Shown piece by piece: positions 35,870 through 45,108 of a DNA stretch of 64,000 bases (the stretch's first letter is position 1; each line of letters starts with the position of its first letter). The position numbers were made by a program, and so were the translations under genes. This stretch comes from Paracoccaceae bacterium (lineage in GTDB: Bacteria; Pseudomonadota; Alphaproteobacteria; Rhodobacterales; Rhodobacteraceae). The stretch is from assembly GCA_020425085.1 (NCBI GenBank), contig JAGQRW010000018.1:183797-247796 (forward strand), given 5' to 3'. Under the pieces are notes generated by a model that ran no database searches, was not told where the DNA came from, and saw nothing but the letters and a program-made list of their open reading frames with translations.

Positions 35870-37054
35870 TTAGAACCGGATTACCTCCACCATGTCGCCA
35901 ACCGCACGCGGCGGGTCCATCGGCGGGCGTACCAGCATGCCATCGGAGTTGGCCAGCACCGATAACAGCGCGCTGTCCTGACGGGATTCGGGATATACGG
36001 TCAACTGCCCGTTTTCCAGTTGCAACCGCGCCCTCAGGTAATGTTCGCGGTTGCTGTTGGCATTGAGCGCCCGACCCAGCCGCACCCGTTCGCGCGCCAG
36101 CGGCCCACCGCCCAGACCGGACATGATATTCAGTGCGGGGCGCAGAAAGACATGGCCGCAAACCATTGAAGATACGGGATTACCCGGCAATCCGATCATC
36201 GGCATCCTGCCCATTTTTCCTGCCATCAGCGGCTTGCCCGGACGCATCGCCACCTTGTAGAACGCCGTGTCCAGACCCAGTTCACTGGCGACACTGTGAA
36301 CGATGTCATGATCCCCGACCGAGGCGCCGCCGATGGTCACCACCAGGTCGGCCCCCTCGCACAGCCGGAATACCAGTTTCAGCGAATCCGCGTGATCGCG
36401 GGCAATCGGCAGCATCCTGACCTCGGCCCCGTGCTGTTCCAGAAGTGCCGCCAGCCCGAAATTGTTCGAGGCGATGATCTGATCCGGCCCCGGATCCTCG
36501 CCCGGCATCACCAGTTCATCGCCGGTGGCGACAAGTGCGACAATGGGGCGGCGATAGACCGGCACTTCGGCGATGTTCATTGAGGCAAGCAGCGCCACGT
36601 CATTGGCGTTCAGGCGTTTGGGCGCGGGGATACCGTCGCCGACCTTGAAATCATCACCTTGTGGGCGGATATAGTCATTGTTATCAAGGCTATCCAGCAA
36701 TGTCATCATGTTGCCATCGCGCCGTGTGTCCTCCTGCATCACCACCTTGTCGGCACCTTTCGGTACCGGTGCGCCGGTAAATATCCGCGCGGCCTGGCCG
36801 GGGCTGATGGCGTTGCCGAAACCGGAACCGGCGGCGGATTCGCCGATCACCGTGAACCGCGCACCGACCACCGCCTCGGAAGATTTCAGCGCATAGCCAT
36901 CCATCGACGAGGCGGCAAACGGCGGCTGATCGCGCCGGGCAACAACCTGACGCGCCAGCACCCTCCCGGCGGCATGGCGCAACGGCACCTCTTCCACCTC
37001 AAGCGGCTGGAACAAATCCTGAATGCGGGTCAGGGCCTCGGATACCGAAATCAT
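35870..37054 (-). CDS. moeA: Molybdopterin molybdenumtransferase MoeA
   Basis: Inserts molybdate into adenylated molybdopterin in the last step of molybdenum cofactor synthesis. The 394 residues have the MoeA N-terminal domain ([31 protein letters not shown] about 47-57), the central MogA-like domain with [27 protein letters not shown] and [17 protein letters not shown], and the C-terminal domain IV. It overlaps the upstream moaC by four bases. Part of the trpG-D-C-moaC-moeA run; lexA follows with its own promoter. Confidence 0.96.
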   Translation of the reverse strand: MISVSEALTRIQDLFQPLEVEEVPLRHAAGRVLARQVVARRDQPPFAASSMDGYALKSSEAVVGARFTVIGESAAGSGFGNAISPGQAARIFTGAPVPKGADKVVMQEDTRRDGNMMTLLDSLDNNDYIRPQGDDFKVGDGIPAPKRLNANDVALLASMNIAEVPVYRRPIVALVATGDELVMPGEDPGPDQIIASNNFGLAALLEQHGAEVRMLPIARDHADSLKLVFRLCEGADLVVTIGGASVGDHDIVHSVASELGLDTAFYKVAMRPGKPLMAGKMGRMPMIGLPGNPVSSMVCGHVFLRPALNIMSGLGGGPLARERVRLGRALNANSNREHYLRARLQLENGQLTVYPESRQDSALLSVLANSDGMLVRPPMDPPRAVGDMVEVIRF

Positions 37055-37530
37055 CGCTTTACCTCATAACGCCCTGATTTACCGCCATCTTTCAATACTA
37101 CCTTGATGCCTTCGATCACCATGCCGCGATCCACCGCCTTCAGCATGTCATAGACCGTCAACAACGCCACACTGACTGCGGTCAGTGCCTCCATCTCGAC
37201 ACCGGTCTGGCCGGTTGTCCTGACGGTGGCAGCAACGGTAACACAGCATTCTTCAGGCTGGGCCACCAGTTCCAGCACCACCTGGCTGATCGGCAGCGGA
37301 TGGCACAGAGGGATCAGATCGGCGGTGCGTTTGGCGGCCATGATCCCGGCCAGTCGCGCCACCCCCAGAACATCACCTTTTTTGGCGCTGCCTTTCATAA
37401 CAATATCAAGGGTATCAGGCAGCATCTTTATGTGACCTTCAGCCGTGGCAACACGCGCTGTCACCGGTTTTTGCGAGACATCGACCATATGGGCGTCGCC
37501 CTTGTCGTCAAAATGCGTCAGTTCTGCCAT
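37051..37530 (-). CDS. moaC: Cyclic pyranopterin monophosphate synthase MoaC
   Basis: Forms cyclic pyranopterin monophosphate from the MoaA product in molybdenum cofactor synthesis. The 159-residue protein has [16 protein letters not shown] at the N-terminus, [19 protein letters not shown], the motif [32 protein letters not shown], and the C-terminal [10 protein letters not shown] that closes the active site. It overlaps moeA by four bases and starts nine bases after the trpC stop, so it is in the trp operon by spacing. A moaC-moeA pair behind trpC is characteristic of Rhodobacterales. Confidence 0.96.
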   Translation of the reverse strand: MAELTHFDDKGDAHMVDVSQKPVTARVATAEGHIKMLPDTLDIVMKGSAKKGDVLGVARLAGIMAAKRTADLIPLCHPLPISQVVLELVAQPEECCVTVAATVRTTGQTGVEMEALTAVSVALLTVYDMLKAVDRGMVIEGIKVVLKDGGKSGRYEVKR

Positions 37531-37539
37531 GTTGTGCCC

Positions 37540-38340
37540 TCAAACTGTCTGCGGATTTGCCAGCAGCGCCCGGGTTGCCGCTGCCACATCCTGCTGGCGC
37601 ATCAGGCTTTCGCCGATCAGAAAACACCGTGCGCCGTGTCTTGCCATGTCTGACAGATCGGCAGGGCCAGACAACCCCGATTCCGCCACCAACAGGCGAT
37701 CCGGCGGCACCAGGGCAGCCAGTTCGCGGGTGGTGTCCAGCGACACCTCGAACGTGTTGAGATTGCGGTTGTTGATCCCCAAAAGCGGCGATTGCAACAT
37801 CAGTGCGCGGTCTAGCTCGGCCCGGTCATGCACCTCCAGCAGCACATCCATGCCATGCGAAAATGCCACCTGTTCCAGTTCAGCCGCCTCGGCATCACTG
37901 ACCGCGGCAAGGATGATCAGAACGCAATCCGCCCCCAGTGCCCGCGCCTCGATGATCTGATAGGGGTCATGGTTGAAATCCTTGCGCAGCACCGGCAGAT
38001 CTGTTGCCCTTCGCGCTGCCACCAGATAATTGTCGGCCCCTTGAAACGATGGCGTATCGGTCAGTACCGACAGGCAGGTGGCGCCGCCGCTTGCATAGGC
38101 CCGCGCCAGTGCCGGAACATCGAAATCGGCCCGGATCAGACCTTTGGACGGGCTGGCCTTCTTGATTTCGGCGATCAGGCCATAGCCAGTCTGCGCCGCC
38201 CCGGCCAAAGCCCGATGAAAGCCACGCGGGGGTGGGGCCGCCCTGGCCGCCGCCTCGACTTCGGCCAGCGGGTTTTTCGCCTTGCGCGTCGCCACATCGG
38301 CCAGTTTATAGGTCTTGATACGCTCCAGAATGCTGCTCAT
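37540..38340 (-). CDS. trpC: Indole-3-glycerol phosphate synthase
   Basis: Closes the indole ring in tryptophan synthesis. The 266 residues keep the (beta/alpha)8 motifs: [16 protein letters not shown] (about 55-70, catalytic Lys), [56 protein letters not shown] and [13 protein letters not shown]. TrpF is not fused, unlike in enterics. It overlaps trpD by four bases and is nine bases upstream of moaC. Confidence 0.96.
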   Translation of the reverse strand: MSSILERIKTYKLADVATRKAKNPLAEVEAAARAAPPPRGFHRALAGAAQTGYGLIAEIKKASPSKGLIRADFDVPALARAYASGGATCLSVLTDTPSFQGADNYLVAARRATDLPVLRKDFNHDPYQIIEARALGADCVLIILAAVSDAEAAELEQVAFSHGMDVLLEVHDRAELDRALMLQSPLLGINNRNLNTFEVSLDTTRELAALVPPDRLLVAESGLSGPADLSDMARHGARCFLIGESLMRQQDVAAATRALLANPQTV

Positions 38341-39359
38341 GCGCCAGCCTCGGAGGTGAGTTTCGCCAAGGCCGACAGTTTTGATCTGGCCTGACCGCTA
38401 TCAATGCTTTCCTTGGCCATTTCAACACCATCCGGCAGGTTGCTAACCTTATCTGCCACCATCAGTGCCGCCGCCGCGTTCAACAGGACTGCATCGCGAT
38501 AGGCTCCCTTGGCACCATCCAGCAAGGCCCGCAAGGCGGTGCCGTTTTCCTCGGGCGTGCCGCCCAATATGGCCTTGAACGGATGGACCGGCAGACCGGC
38601 CTGATCCGGATGCAGCTCAAATTCCGTGACTTTGCCATCCGCCAGCGCCGCCACCCAACTGATGCCGCTGATCGAGATTTCATCGCTGCCATCGCCGCCA
38701 TGTACCAGCCAGGCCTTTGTTGAACCAAGTGCGCCAAGCGTTTCCGCCATCGGCCGGATCACCTGCCGCGAATAGGCACCGGTAAGCTGGCGTTTTACCC
38801 CGGCGGGATTGGTCAAGGGGCCAAGGATGTTGAAAATGGTGCGGGTGCCAAGTTCCTGGCGTGAGGGCATGACATGCCGGGTTGCCGGGTGATGCACCGG
38901 CGCCATCATGAAGCCGATGCCGATTTGGTTGATGGCGGTTTCAACGGTTTTGGCGCCGACCATGACGTTGACACCAAGCTGACCCAACGCATCGGCGGCG
39001 CCGGATTTCGACGAAAGGTTGCGGTTGCCATGCTTGGCCACCACCACGCCCGCACCCGCCACCACAAAGGCCGCAGCGGTGGAAATGTTCAGCGTACCCT
39101 TGCCGTCACCACCGGTGCCGACGATATCAATCGCCCCGGCGGGCGCGTTTACCGCCAGGCATTTCGCCCGCATCACGGCGGCGGCGGCGGCGTATTCGTC
39201 CACCGTCTCGCCGCGCGTCCGCAGCGCCATGAGCAGGCCACCGATCTGGCTTGGGGTGGCTTCGCCCGCCATGATCTGGCCAAATGCCACTTCCGCTTCA
39301 TCCCGGCTTAGCGGGCGCTCGGCGGCGATGCCGATCAGGGTTCGCAACAGATCGTTCAT
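38337..39359 (-). CDS. trpD: Anthranilate phosphoribosyltransferase
   Basis: Transfers phosphoribose from PRPP to anthranilate. The 340 residues have the phosphate-binding loop [19 protein letters not shown] (about 80-98), [40 protein letters not shown] (split motif near 155-177), [17 protein letters not shown], and [11 protein letters not shown]. It overlaps both trpG and trpC by four bases (ATGA), so translation of trpG-trpD-trpC is coupled. Confidence 0.96.
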   Translation of the reverse strand: MNDLLRTLIGIAAERPLSRDEAEVAFGQIMAGEATPSQIGGLLMALRTRGETVDEYAAAAAVMRAKCLAVNAPAGAIDIVGTGGDGKGTLNISTAAAFVVAGAGVVVAKHGNRNLSSKSGAADALGQLGVNVMVGAKTVETAINQIGIGFMMAPVHHPATRHVMPSRQELGTRTIFNILGPLTNPAGVKRQLTGAYSRQVIRPMAETLGALGSTKAWLVHGGDGSDEISISGISWVAALADGKVTEFELHPDQAGLPVHPFKAILGGTPEENGTALRALLDGAKGAYRDAVLLNAAAALMVADKVSNLPDGVEMAKESIDSGQARSKLSALAKLTSEAGA

Positions 39360-39937
39360 GCCGGCTCCTTCACCTCGTTGAGGAAATTGCGCAGCAGGGC
39401 ATGGCCGTGTTCCGAGGCGATGCTTTCCGGGTGGAACTGCACCCCGTGGATCGGCAATTCGCGGTGCTGGAGGCCCATGATGGTGCCATTTTCAACGCTT
39501 GCGGTTACCCGCAGCGTATCGGGCAGGCTGGTTGCCTCGACCATCAGCGAGTGATAGCGCGTGGCCCTGAAGGGCGAGGGGAGTCCGTGAAAAACCCCAT
39601 GTCCCTGATGCCGGATCTCGGCCACCTTGCCATGCACGATCTCATGGCAGCGCACCACCTTGCCGCCGAACGCCTGACCGATCACCTGATGGCCAAGACA
39701 AACCCCCAACAGCGGCAGCCGTGCCCCGGCAGCCGCCTGCGTCAGTTCAAGGCAGATGCCCGCCTGATCCGGCTCGCACGGGCCCGGCGACAGCAAGATA
39801 GCGTCAGGGCGCATTGCCATGGCATCGCTGACGCGCAGCTGATCGTTGCGCATCACCTTGACCTCTTGGCCAAGCTCGCCAAGATAGTGCACCAGGTTCC
39901 AGGTGAAACTGTCGTAATTGTCGATCAAAAGCAGCAT
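39356..39937 (-). CDS. trpG: Anthranilate synthase glutamine amidotransferase component
   Basis: Supplies ammonia from glutamine to TrpE. The 193-residue class I amidotransferase has [18 protein letters not shown] at the start, [14 protein letters not shown], the nucleophile Cys80 in [17 protein letters not shown], and the His-Glu pair in VQFHPESI. The ATG at 39937 matches the family start; the open frame upstream is a shadow of yibQ. It heads trpG-trpD-trpC-moaC-moeA. The gap to yibQ (divergent, start 40061) is 123 bases. It is separated from trpE by yibQ, not fused as in some alphaproteobacteria. Confidence 0.96.
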   Translation of the reverse strand: MLLLIDNYDSFTWNLVHYLGELGQEVKVMRNDQLRVSDAMAMRPDAILLSPGPCEPDQAGICLELTQAAAGARLPLLGVCLGHQVIGQAFGGKVVRCHEIVHGKVAEIRHQGHGVFHGLPSPFRATRYHSLMVEATSLPDTLRVTASVENGTIMGLQHRELPIHGVQFHPESIASEHGHALLRNFLNEVKEPA

Positions 39938-40060
39938 CAGGGCAGGCTTTCCGGGCTGGCGTCGTTTTGGGGTGAACCCCGAAGGAATTCGCGCTATAAA
40001 TGCCCAGAGCCGCAACAGATGGTCAAGAGCAGTGAGCAGGATAATGATGGGAGTGCGCGG

Positions 40061-41557
40061 ATGAGTGGCGGGTTTGGCGCGGGTTTCCTCAAGGGTGCCC
40101 TGATATCGCTGATCGCGGCGGCGGCGGTGTCGCTGTTGGTGCCGCTGAAAATCCCCGATCCCAGTCGCAACACCCAGGTCGAGCTTGCCACCCCGGCAGG
40201 GTCGGGTTTCAACGCCGCCCGCACCGATTCCGCACCAGAACTGCCCCGAACCGACCAGTCGCGGGGGCAGACCGGCGAATTGCCAAAACCGCTGGCCGAG
40301 GCGCCGCCCGCCAGCGCGCCGGGGATCGACCAATCGCCCGCCAGTCAGCCGCAAGCCCAGATCGAAGGCCAGACCAGCACCCTGACCCAGCCCGAAGCCA
40401 CCGGCGGCGAAAACACGCCGCAAGGCGTTGAACCGCCGCAGGATATCGCCCCCAAGGGCAAAAAGCCCGCACTCGGCATGCCGACCCCGGTGATCGAGAA
40501 TCCGCTCGACAGGGTCGTCGTCAACCGCCTGCCAAGCATCGAAGCCCCGCCAAGCGAGGCCGAGGCCCTGCCGGTCATCACCACCGCCAACCGCGGCGAC
40601 ACCAGCCCCGAACGTGCCACCGGCAGCGGCCTTGCCAACGGTTCCGGCCCAGGCGAGGCGCCATTGCCGCAATCTTCGCCGCTACCCAGTATCGTACCGC
40701 CGCCGCCGACCATCAGATCGGCCGATGACACCACGCCCGAGGCCGCGCCTGGGACAGCCGCCAAAACCGGCCCCGAAACTGCCACCGAGACCGCCCCGGC
40801 ACCGGCACCTACTGCCACCATCATCGCGCGCACCCAGCCACCGGCGGTGAAAACCGACCCGAGGCCGGATATCGGTGGCCTCAGACAGCACCGTATTCCG
40901 CCCGCCACCCGGCCTGACAAGCCCCTGATGTCGATCATCCTGCTGGATATCGGTGATGCCGGCCTGCCGCAGGACACCCTTCTGACTTTCACCATTCCGG
41001 TCACATTCGCGCTTGACCCGGACAACGCCGCAACCAAGGCGCGCGCCCTTCGCTTCACCGCCAAGGGATTCGAGGTGCTGGCCCTGACCCCGGATGGTGC
41101 CGACAAACTGCAAACCGCCGAAAACGAAACCGACATGGACGCGGCGCTCTCGGCGGTTTTCGCCGATGTTCCGGGTGCCGTCGGCCTGATCGACCGCCCG
41201 GCGGCGGAATTGCAAAAGGATGCCCAACTTGCGGATCAGGTGATCAACAGCCTGACCCGGTCCGGCTATGGCCTGCTCAGCTATGACATCGGCCTCAACG
41301 CCACCGACCACAAGGCCAACCGCGCCGGGGTGCCGGCATCCACGGTGTTTCGCATACTCGATGGCAACGGCGAATCGGCAATCACCATCAAACGTTACCT
41401 CGACCGCGCCGCACTCGAAGCCGGCAAGGTCGGCCATGTGGTGGTGCTCGGTCACAGCAATCCCCAGACCGTCACTGCCCTTTACAGTTGGGCCCTAAGC
41501 TCCAAATCCGCCACCGTGTCGCTGGTGCCGGTCTCCAGTGTCCTGCTGACCGACTGA
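40061..41557 (+). CDS. yibQ: Divergent polysaccharide deacetylase family protein (YibQ-like) with long disordered linker
   Basis: Envelope protein of the divergent polysaccharide deacetylase family, 498 residues from the ATG at 40061 (GGGAG eight bases upstream; an ATG at 40019 is less likely). One N-terminal membrane anchor (GFLKGALISLIAAAAVSLLV, about 9-28) is followed by about 240 residues rich in Pro, Ala, Glu, Thr and Gln with no predicted fold, then the catalytic-like domain from about residue 287 (MSIILLDIGDAGLPQD, TFALDPDNAA, GAVGLIDRP, GLLSYDIGLNATDHKANRAGVP, HVVVLGHSNPQTV). The first Asp of the family is kept, but activity is uncertain. It lies on the opposite strand between trpG and trpE; I recall the trpE-yibQ-trpGDC order from Rhodobacter sphaeroides. 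Confidence 0.85.
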   Translation: MSGGFGAGFLKGALISLIAAAAVSLLVPLKIPDPSRNTQVELATPAGSGFNAARTDSAPELPRTDQSRGQTGELPKPLAEAPPASAPGIDQSPASQPQAQIEGQTSTLTQPEATGGENTPQGVEPPQDIAPKGKKPALGMPTPVIENPLDRVVVNRLPSIEAPPSEAEALPVITTANRGDTSPERATGSGLANGSGPGEAPLPQSSPLPSIVPPPPTIRSADDTTPEAAPGTAAKTGPETATETAPAPAPTATIIARTQPPAVKTDPRPDIGGLRQHRIPPATRPDKPLMSIILLDIGDAGLPQDTLLTFTIPVTFALDPDNAATKARALRFTAKGFEVLALTPDGADKLQTAENETDMDAALSAVFADVPGAVGLIDRPAAELQKDAQLADQVINSLTRSGYGLLSYDIGLNATDHKANRAGVPASTVFRILDGNGESAITIKRYLDRAALEAGKVGHVVVLGHSNPQTVTALYSWALSSKSATVSLVPVSSVLLTD

Positions 41558-41574
41558 CCCCCGACCGAGCCTTC

Positions 41575-41615
41575 TTTATTGTCAAAATACTCCCGCCGGA
41601 GGCTCCGACTCCGGC
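41575..41615 (+). repeat. Dispersed intergenic repeat with hairpin between yibQ and trpE
   Basis: Contains ATTGTCAAAATACTCCC followed by a hairpin with 7-bp arms GCCGGAG (41595-41601) and CTCCGGC (41609-41615). It is the best-preserved match to the copies near 21.83 and 46.39 kb (AAATACTCCCGCCGGAGGC core). It lies between the convergent yibQ and trpE genes, where a two-way transcription block would be useful; there is no T-run. Confidence 0.65.
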
Positions 41616-41635
41616 CCTGTGCGATCCGGCTTCGC

Positions 41636-43159
41636 TCAGTTGCGCAGGGCGGATTTCACGAACCGGCCGGCTTCCCCGGCGGCCTGCAACAGGGCCTTGG
41701 ATTTGTTGACGGATTCCTGAAATTCCGCTTCCGGATCGCTGTCATAGACGACACCGCCACCGGCCTGGATATAGAGTTTATCGTCCTTGGTCACGGCGGT
41801 TCTGAGGGCAATGCAGATGTCCATATCACCACCCGCCGAAAAATAACCGACGCCGCCGCCATAAACACCACGCTTTTCGCGCTCCAGCTCGTCGATGATC
41901 TGCATGGCGCGCACTTTGGGTGCGCCTGAAACCGTACCCGCCGGCAGACCCGCCAACAGGGCCGACAGCGCGTCTTCACCTTCGCGCAACTCGCCGACCA
42001 CGTTCGAGACGATATGCATCACATGGCTGTATCGCTCGATGATGAATTCTTCGGTCGGATGAACCGTGCCGATCCTGGCTACCCGGCCGACATCGTTGCG
42101 CCCGAGATCGAGCAGCATCAGATGTTCCGCCAATTCCTTGGGGTCGGCCAACAGGTCGCGCTCGAAGCCGCGATCTTCCTCGGGGGTTTGGCCGCGCGGC
42201 CTGGTGCCGGCAATCGGGCGGATGGTCACCACCCCCGCCCTGAGCCGCACCAGAATTTCCGGGCTGGCCCCGATCACCTGAAAGCCGCCGAAATTGAAAT
42301 AGAACATGAAGGGTGAGGGGTTGGTACGGCGCAATGCACGGTAGAGCGCGAACGGCGGCAGTGTGAAATCCAGACTCCAGCGTTGCGATGGAACCACCTG
42401 AAAGATGTCGCCGGCCCGGATATATTCGTGCGCCTTGTCGACCATCGCCAGATAGTCGGCCTTGGAGGTGTTGGAAATCGGTTCTGCGATGCCGGCTGCC
42501 CTTTCTGGCTCTATCAGGTCGCGGCTTTCGCTCAGCGCCTGCCGGTCAAGGTCGCGAACCGCGTCCATTACCCGTTCCGCCGCCTGCGCATAGGCGGCGC
42601 GGGGCGACAGCCCACCATCGGCCCAAGCCGGGGCAACCACCGTCACCTCGCCCTTGACGCCGTCCAGCACCACCACCACCGAAGGGCGCAACATCACCGC
42701 ATCCGGCAGACCCAGCGGATCGGGATTGATATCGGGCAGATGTTCGACCAGCCGGATCATGTCATAGCCAAGATAGCCATAAAGTCCGGCGGCGATCGGC
42801 GGCAGGTCAGGCGGCAGGTCGATATGGCTTTCGGCGATCAGGCGGCGCAACGCCTCCAGCGGCGGCCCTTCCTCGGCGACAAAACCGTCGGGGTCGAACC
42901 GCGCCTGCCGGTTAAGGCGGCTCTTGTCGCTGTGGCATTCCCAGATCAGATCGGGTTTCATGCCGATCACCGAATAGCGCCCGCGCACCTCGCCGCCGGT
43001 CACGCTTTCCAGTATGAAACTGTCCTTGCGCGCCTGTGCCAGTTTCAGCATCAGCGATACCGGCGTGTCAAGATCAGCGGCCAGCCGCATATAGACCACC
43101 TGATTTTGCCCGGCGGCAAATGCCTGGCTGAAACTTTCGATGTCAGGCGCAAGCTGCAT
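41636..43159 (-). CDS. trpE: Anthranilate synthase component I
   Basis: Converts chorismate to anthranilate with TrpG. The 507 residues show the N-terminal regulatory domain with the tryptophan-binding segment SFILESVTGGEVRGRYSVIG (about 47-66, containing LLES-like residues) and the chorismate-binding domain: FQVVPSQRW, NPSPFMFYFNFGGFQVIGASPE (split), IRPIAGTRPRG, DLLADPKELAEHLMLLDLGRND (split) and GAPKVRAMQIIDELE. Full length. Its ATG shares one base with the stop of the upstream PpiD-like gene (TGATG), so it is translationally coupled to it rather than to trpG. No leader-peptide attenuator is visible because there is no gap. Confidence 0.96.
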   Translation of the reverse strand: MQLAPDIESFSQAFAAGQNQVVYMRLAADLDTPVSLMLKLAQARKDSFILESVTGGEVRGRYSVIGMKPDLIWECHSDKSRLNRQARFDPDGFVAEEGPPLEALRRLIAESHIDLPPDLPPIAAGLYGYLGYDMIRLVEHLPDINPDPLGLPDAVMLRPSVVVVLDGVKGEVTVVAPAWADGGLSPRAAYAQAAERVMDAVRDLDRQALSESRDLIEPERAAGIAEPISNTSKADYLAMVDKAHEYIRAGDIFQVVPSQRWSLDFTLPPFALYRALRRTNPSPFMFYFNFGGFQVIGASPEILVRLRAGVVTIRPIAGTRPRGQTPEEDRGFERDLLADPKELAEHLMLLDLGRNDVGRVARIGTVHPTEEFIIERYSHVMHIVSNVVGELREGEDALSALLAGLPAGTVSGAPKVRAMQIIDELEREKRGVYGGGVGYFSAGGDMDICIALRTAVTKDDKLYIQAGGGVVYDSDPEAEFQESVNKSKALLQAAGEAGRFVKSALRN

Positions 43160-45018
43160 CAGGGGATTTGGGCCTGAATGGCGGCGATCAGGTTCTGGTT
43201 GATGCTGATCCCGGCCTTGTCCTCGATGGCGGTGGCAAAGGACTGAAAGACCTCGGCCCCCAACTGTTGCGAATACTGGTCTTCGATCTGTTTGATCAGC
43301 GCGGCGTTATCCGGTTTTTGCGGATCAAACGGCGTGATCGCATCCAGCGCCACCAGCACCACCTGATCGGCATCCGATACCGTGGTGATCTGCCCCTGAT
43401 CCAGATGGAACACGGTATCGACCATGGCCTTTGGCGCGCCCTCGATGAAATGATCGCGTTTGATGTTCTGTTCCGCCTTGGCGGCAAGTCCGAGATCGGC
43501 AAAGCTTTCGCCCGCCTGGATGCGGGTTTGGAATGTTGCAGCCAGTGCCAGAACCTGCCGGCGGGTTTCCGCCCGCATCCAGTCTTCAGCCACCTGATCC
43601 CTGACCTGATCAAGAGGTTTCAGGGTCGGTGGCACGATCGCATCCAGCCTGAGGGCAAAAATGCCGCCATCTTCCAGCGTCAGAAGTTCGGGAAAATCAC
43701 CGGTCTTTGCCGCCTCGGCGGCCTGGCGGAATTCGTCATATGCGGCAAGCCCTTCCTCGTCCCCCTTGAAATAGTCAAGCTGGCCGAGTTGCATTTCGGT
43801 TTCCGTCGCCAGTTCCTCCAGCGTGGCGCCGGCTGCCAGCTTGTCCTCGATCGGGACCATCAGGTCTTCGACCTGCCGCCGGGCGCGGTCGGCGACCAGA
43901 CTGGCGCGGAGTTCCTCGCGCACCTCGTCATATGGGGTGGTGTGCGCCTGAAGAATGGCGTTGACGCGAAACAGGGCCGGGCCAAGTGAGCTTTCGACCG
44001 GCCCGACCAGACCGGTTTCCGGCTGGGCGAACACCGCCTTGGCGGCGGCGGGGGTGAGATCGGCCGGGCTGACCTCGCCCATGTCGATATCGTCATCGGT
44101 CAGGTTGCGGCCCTTGACCAGAGCATCGAAATCATAGGTGCCCGCCTTGATATCCGCCAACGCCTTGGCGGCGGCTTCGGTCGAGCCAAAGGCCAGGCGG
44201 TCAACGATCCGGCGTTCCGGCTGGTTGTATTTCGCCGGCTCGGAGTCATAAAGCGCGCGAATGGCGCTTTCCTCGATCTCGATCGACTTGTCGAGCATTT
44301 CCGGGCTCAGATAGACATAGGTGATCTTGCGGATTTCCGGTGCGGTATAGGCGGCGGGATTGGCCTGGTATTCAGCCTTGATTTCCGCATCGCTCGGGGA
44401 TCTGACCGGTGCGGTCAGAAATTCGTCACCCAGCAGCGCCCAATGGAACGTCCGTTCCTCGGCGAGGTAATCCAGCATGGCCAGCGAATAGGATTTGCCG
44501 GACTGGATGCCTGCAGCAATGGCCGTCTGCAACAGGCGTCTGGTGGCATCACCGCGAATGATCTCGTCATATTGGGCGGGCTTCAGGTTGTTTTGTTCCA
44601 GTGCAAAGGTATATGCGGTCTGGTCGAACTTGCCGGTCAGATCCTGAAACGCCTCGGTCTTCAAGAGGGTGTTCCTGACATGCACGTCACCGACCGACAG
44701 GCCAAGCCGTTCCGCCTCGCCGTCGAGGGCGGCGGTCACCAGCACCTCTTGCAGCACCTGACGGTCAAGACCAAAGGCGCGGGCCTGTTCCAGCGTCAGG
44801 TTGGTGCCGATCTGCTGCGATACTGCGCGCAGTTGTGTGGTCAGGGCGCGGGCATACTGATCGACGGTCACTTTCTGGTTGCCGACCGTGGCCACCGCCT
44901 GCCGCCCGCCACTGCCAACCGAGCGCACGCCAAAGCCGGTCAGGCTGAGGGCCAGAAGGCCAAGCAGGATATATACGATCTTGTTGTTCTTTTTCTTGGC
45001 GCGCAGCGGTGCAGACAT
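43159..45018 (-). CDS. Membrane-anchored peptidyl-prolyl isomerase, SurA/PpiD type
   Basis: Periplasmic folding helper anchored in the inner membrane. The 619 residues have a basic N-terminus and one helix (IVYILLGLLALSLTGFGV, about 14-31), a SurA N-like helical chaperone domain (about 35-200), a parvulin-like middle region (about 255-385: EIRKITYVYLSPEM, then LGPALFRVNAILQAH) and C-terminal helices. The middle domain is degenerate: I cannot align the usual parvulin catalytic Cys/Asp and His residues with confidence, so it may be chaperone only. It overlaps trpE by one base. PpiD-trpE order is usual in Rhodobacterales. Confidence 0.88.
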   Translation of the reverse strand: MSAPLRAKKKNNKIVYILLGLLALSLTGFGVRSVGSGGRQAVATVGNQKVTVDQYARALTTQLRAVSQQIGTNLTLEQARAFGLDRQVLQEVLVTAALDGEAERLGLSVGDVHVRNTLLKTEAFQDLTGKFDQTAYTFALEQNNLKPAQYDEIIRGDATRRLLQTAIAAGIQSGKSYSLAMLDYLAEERTFHWALLGDEFLTAPVRSPSDAEIKAEYQANPAAYTAPEIRKITYVYLSPEMLDKSIEIEESAIRALYDSEPAKYNQPERRIVDRLAFGSTEAAAKALADIKAGTYDFDALVKGRNLTDDDIDMGEVSPADLTPAAAKAVFAQPETGLVGPVESSLGPALFRVNAILQAHTTPYDEVREELRASLVADRARRQVEDLMVPIEDKLAAGATLEELATETEMQLGQLDYFKGDEEGLAAYDEFRQAAEAAKTGDFPELLTLEDGGIFALRLDAIVPPTLKPLDQVRDQVAEDWMRAETRRQVLALAATFQTRIQAGESFADLGLAAKAEQNIKRDHFIEGAPKAMVDTVFHLDQGQITTVSDADQVVLVALDAITPFDPQKPDNAALIKQIEDQYSQQLGAEVFQSFATAIEDKAGISINQNLIAAIQAQIP

Positions 45019-45108
45019 GGGGCAGGCCTCTGGTTCGGATTTCGCGGCAGTATTAGGGGGAAGTGCCGCCGGTTACAAGGGTTGGGAGGCCGTGAGCAAT
45101 GCCGGTTT

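Noticed and set aside
41558..41635. Repeat hairpin as an intrinsic terminator for yibQ or trpE
   Set aside because: No T-run on either strand, so I list it as a repeat rather than a terminator.
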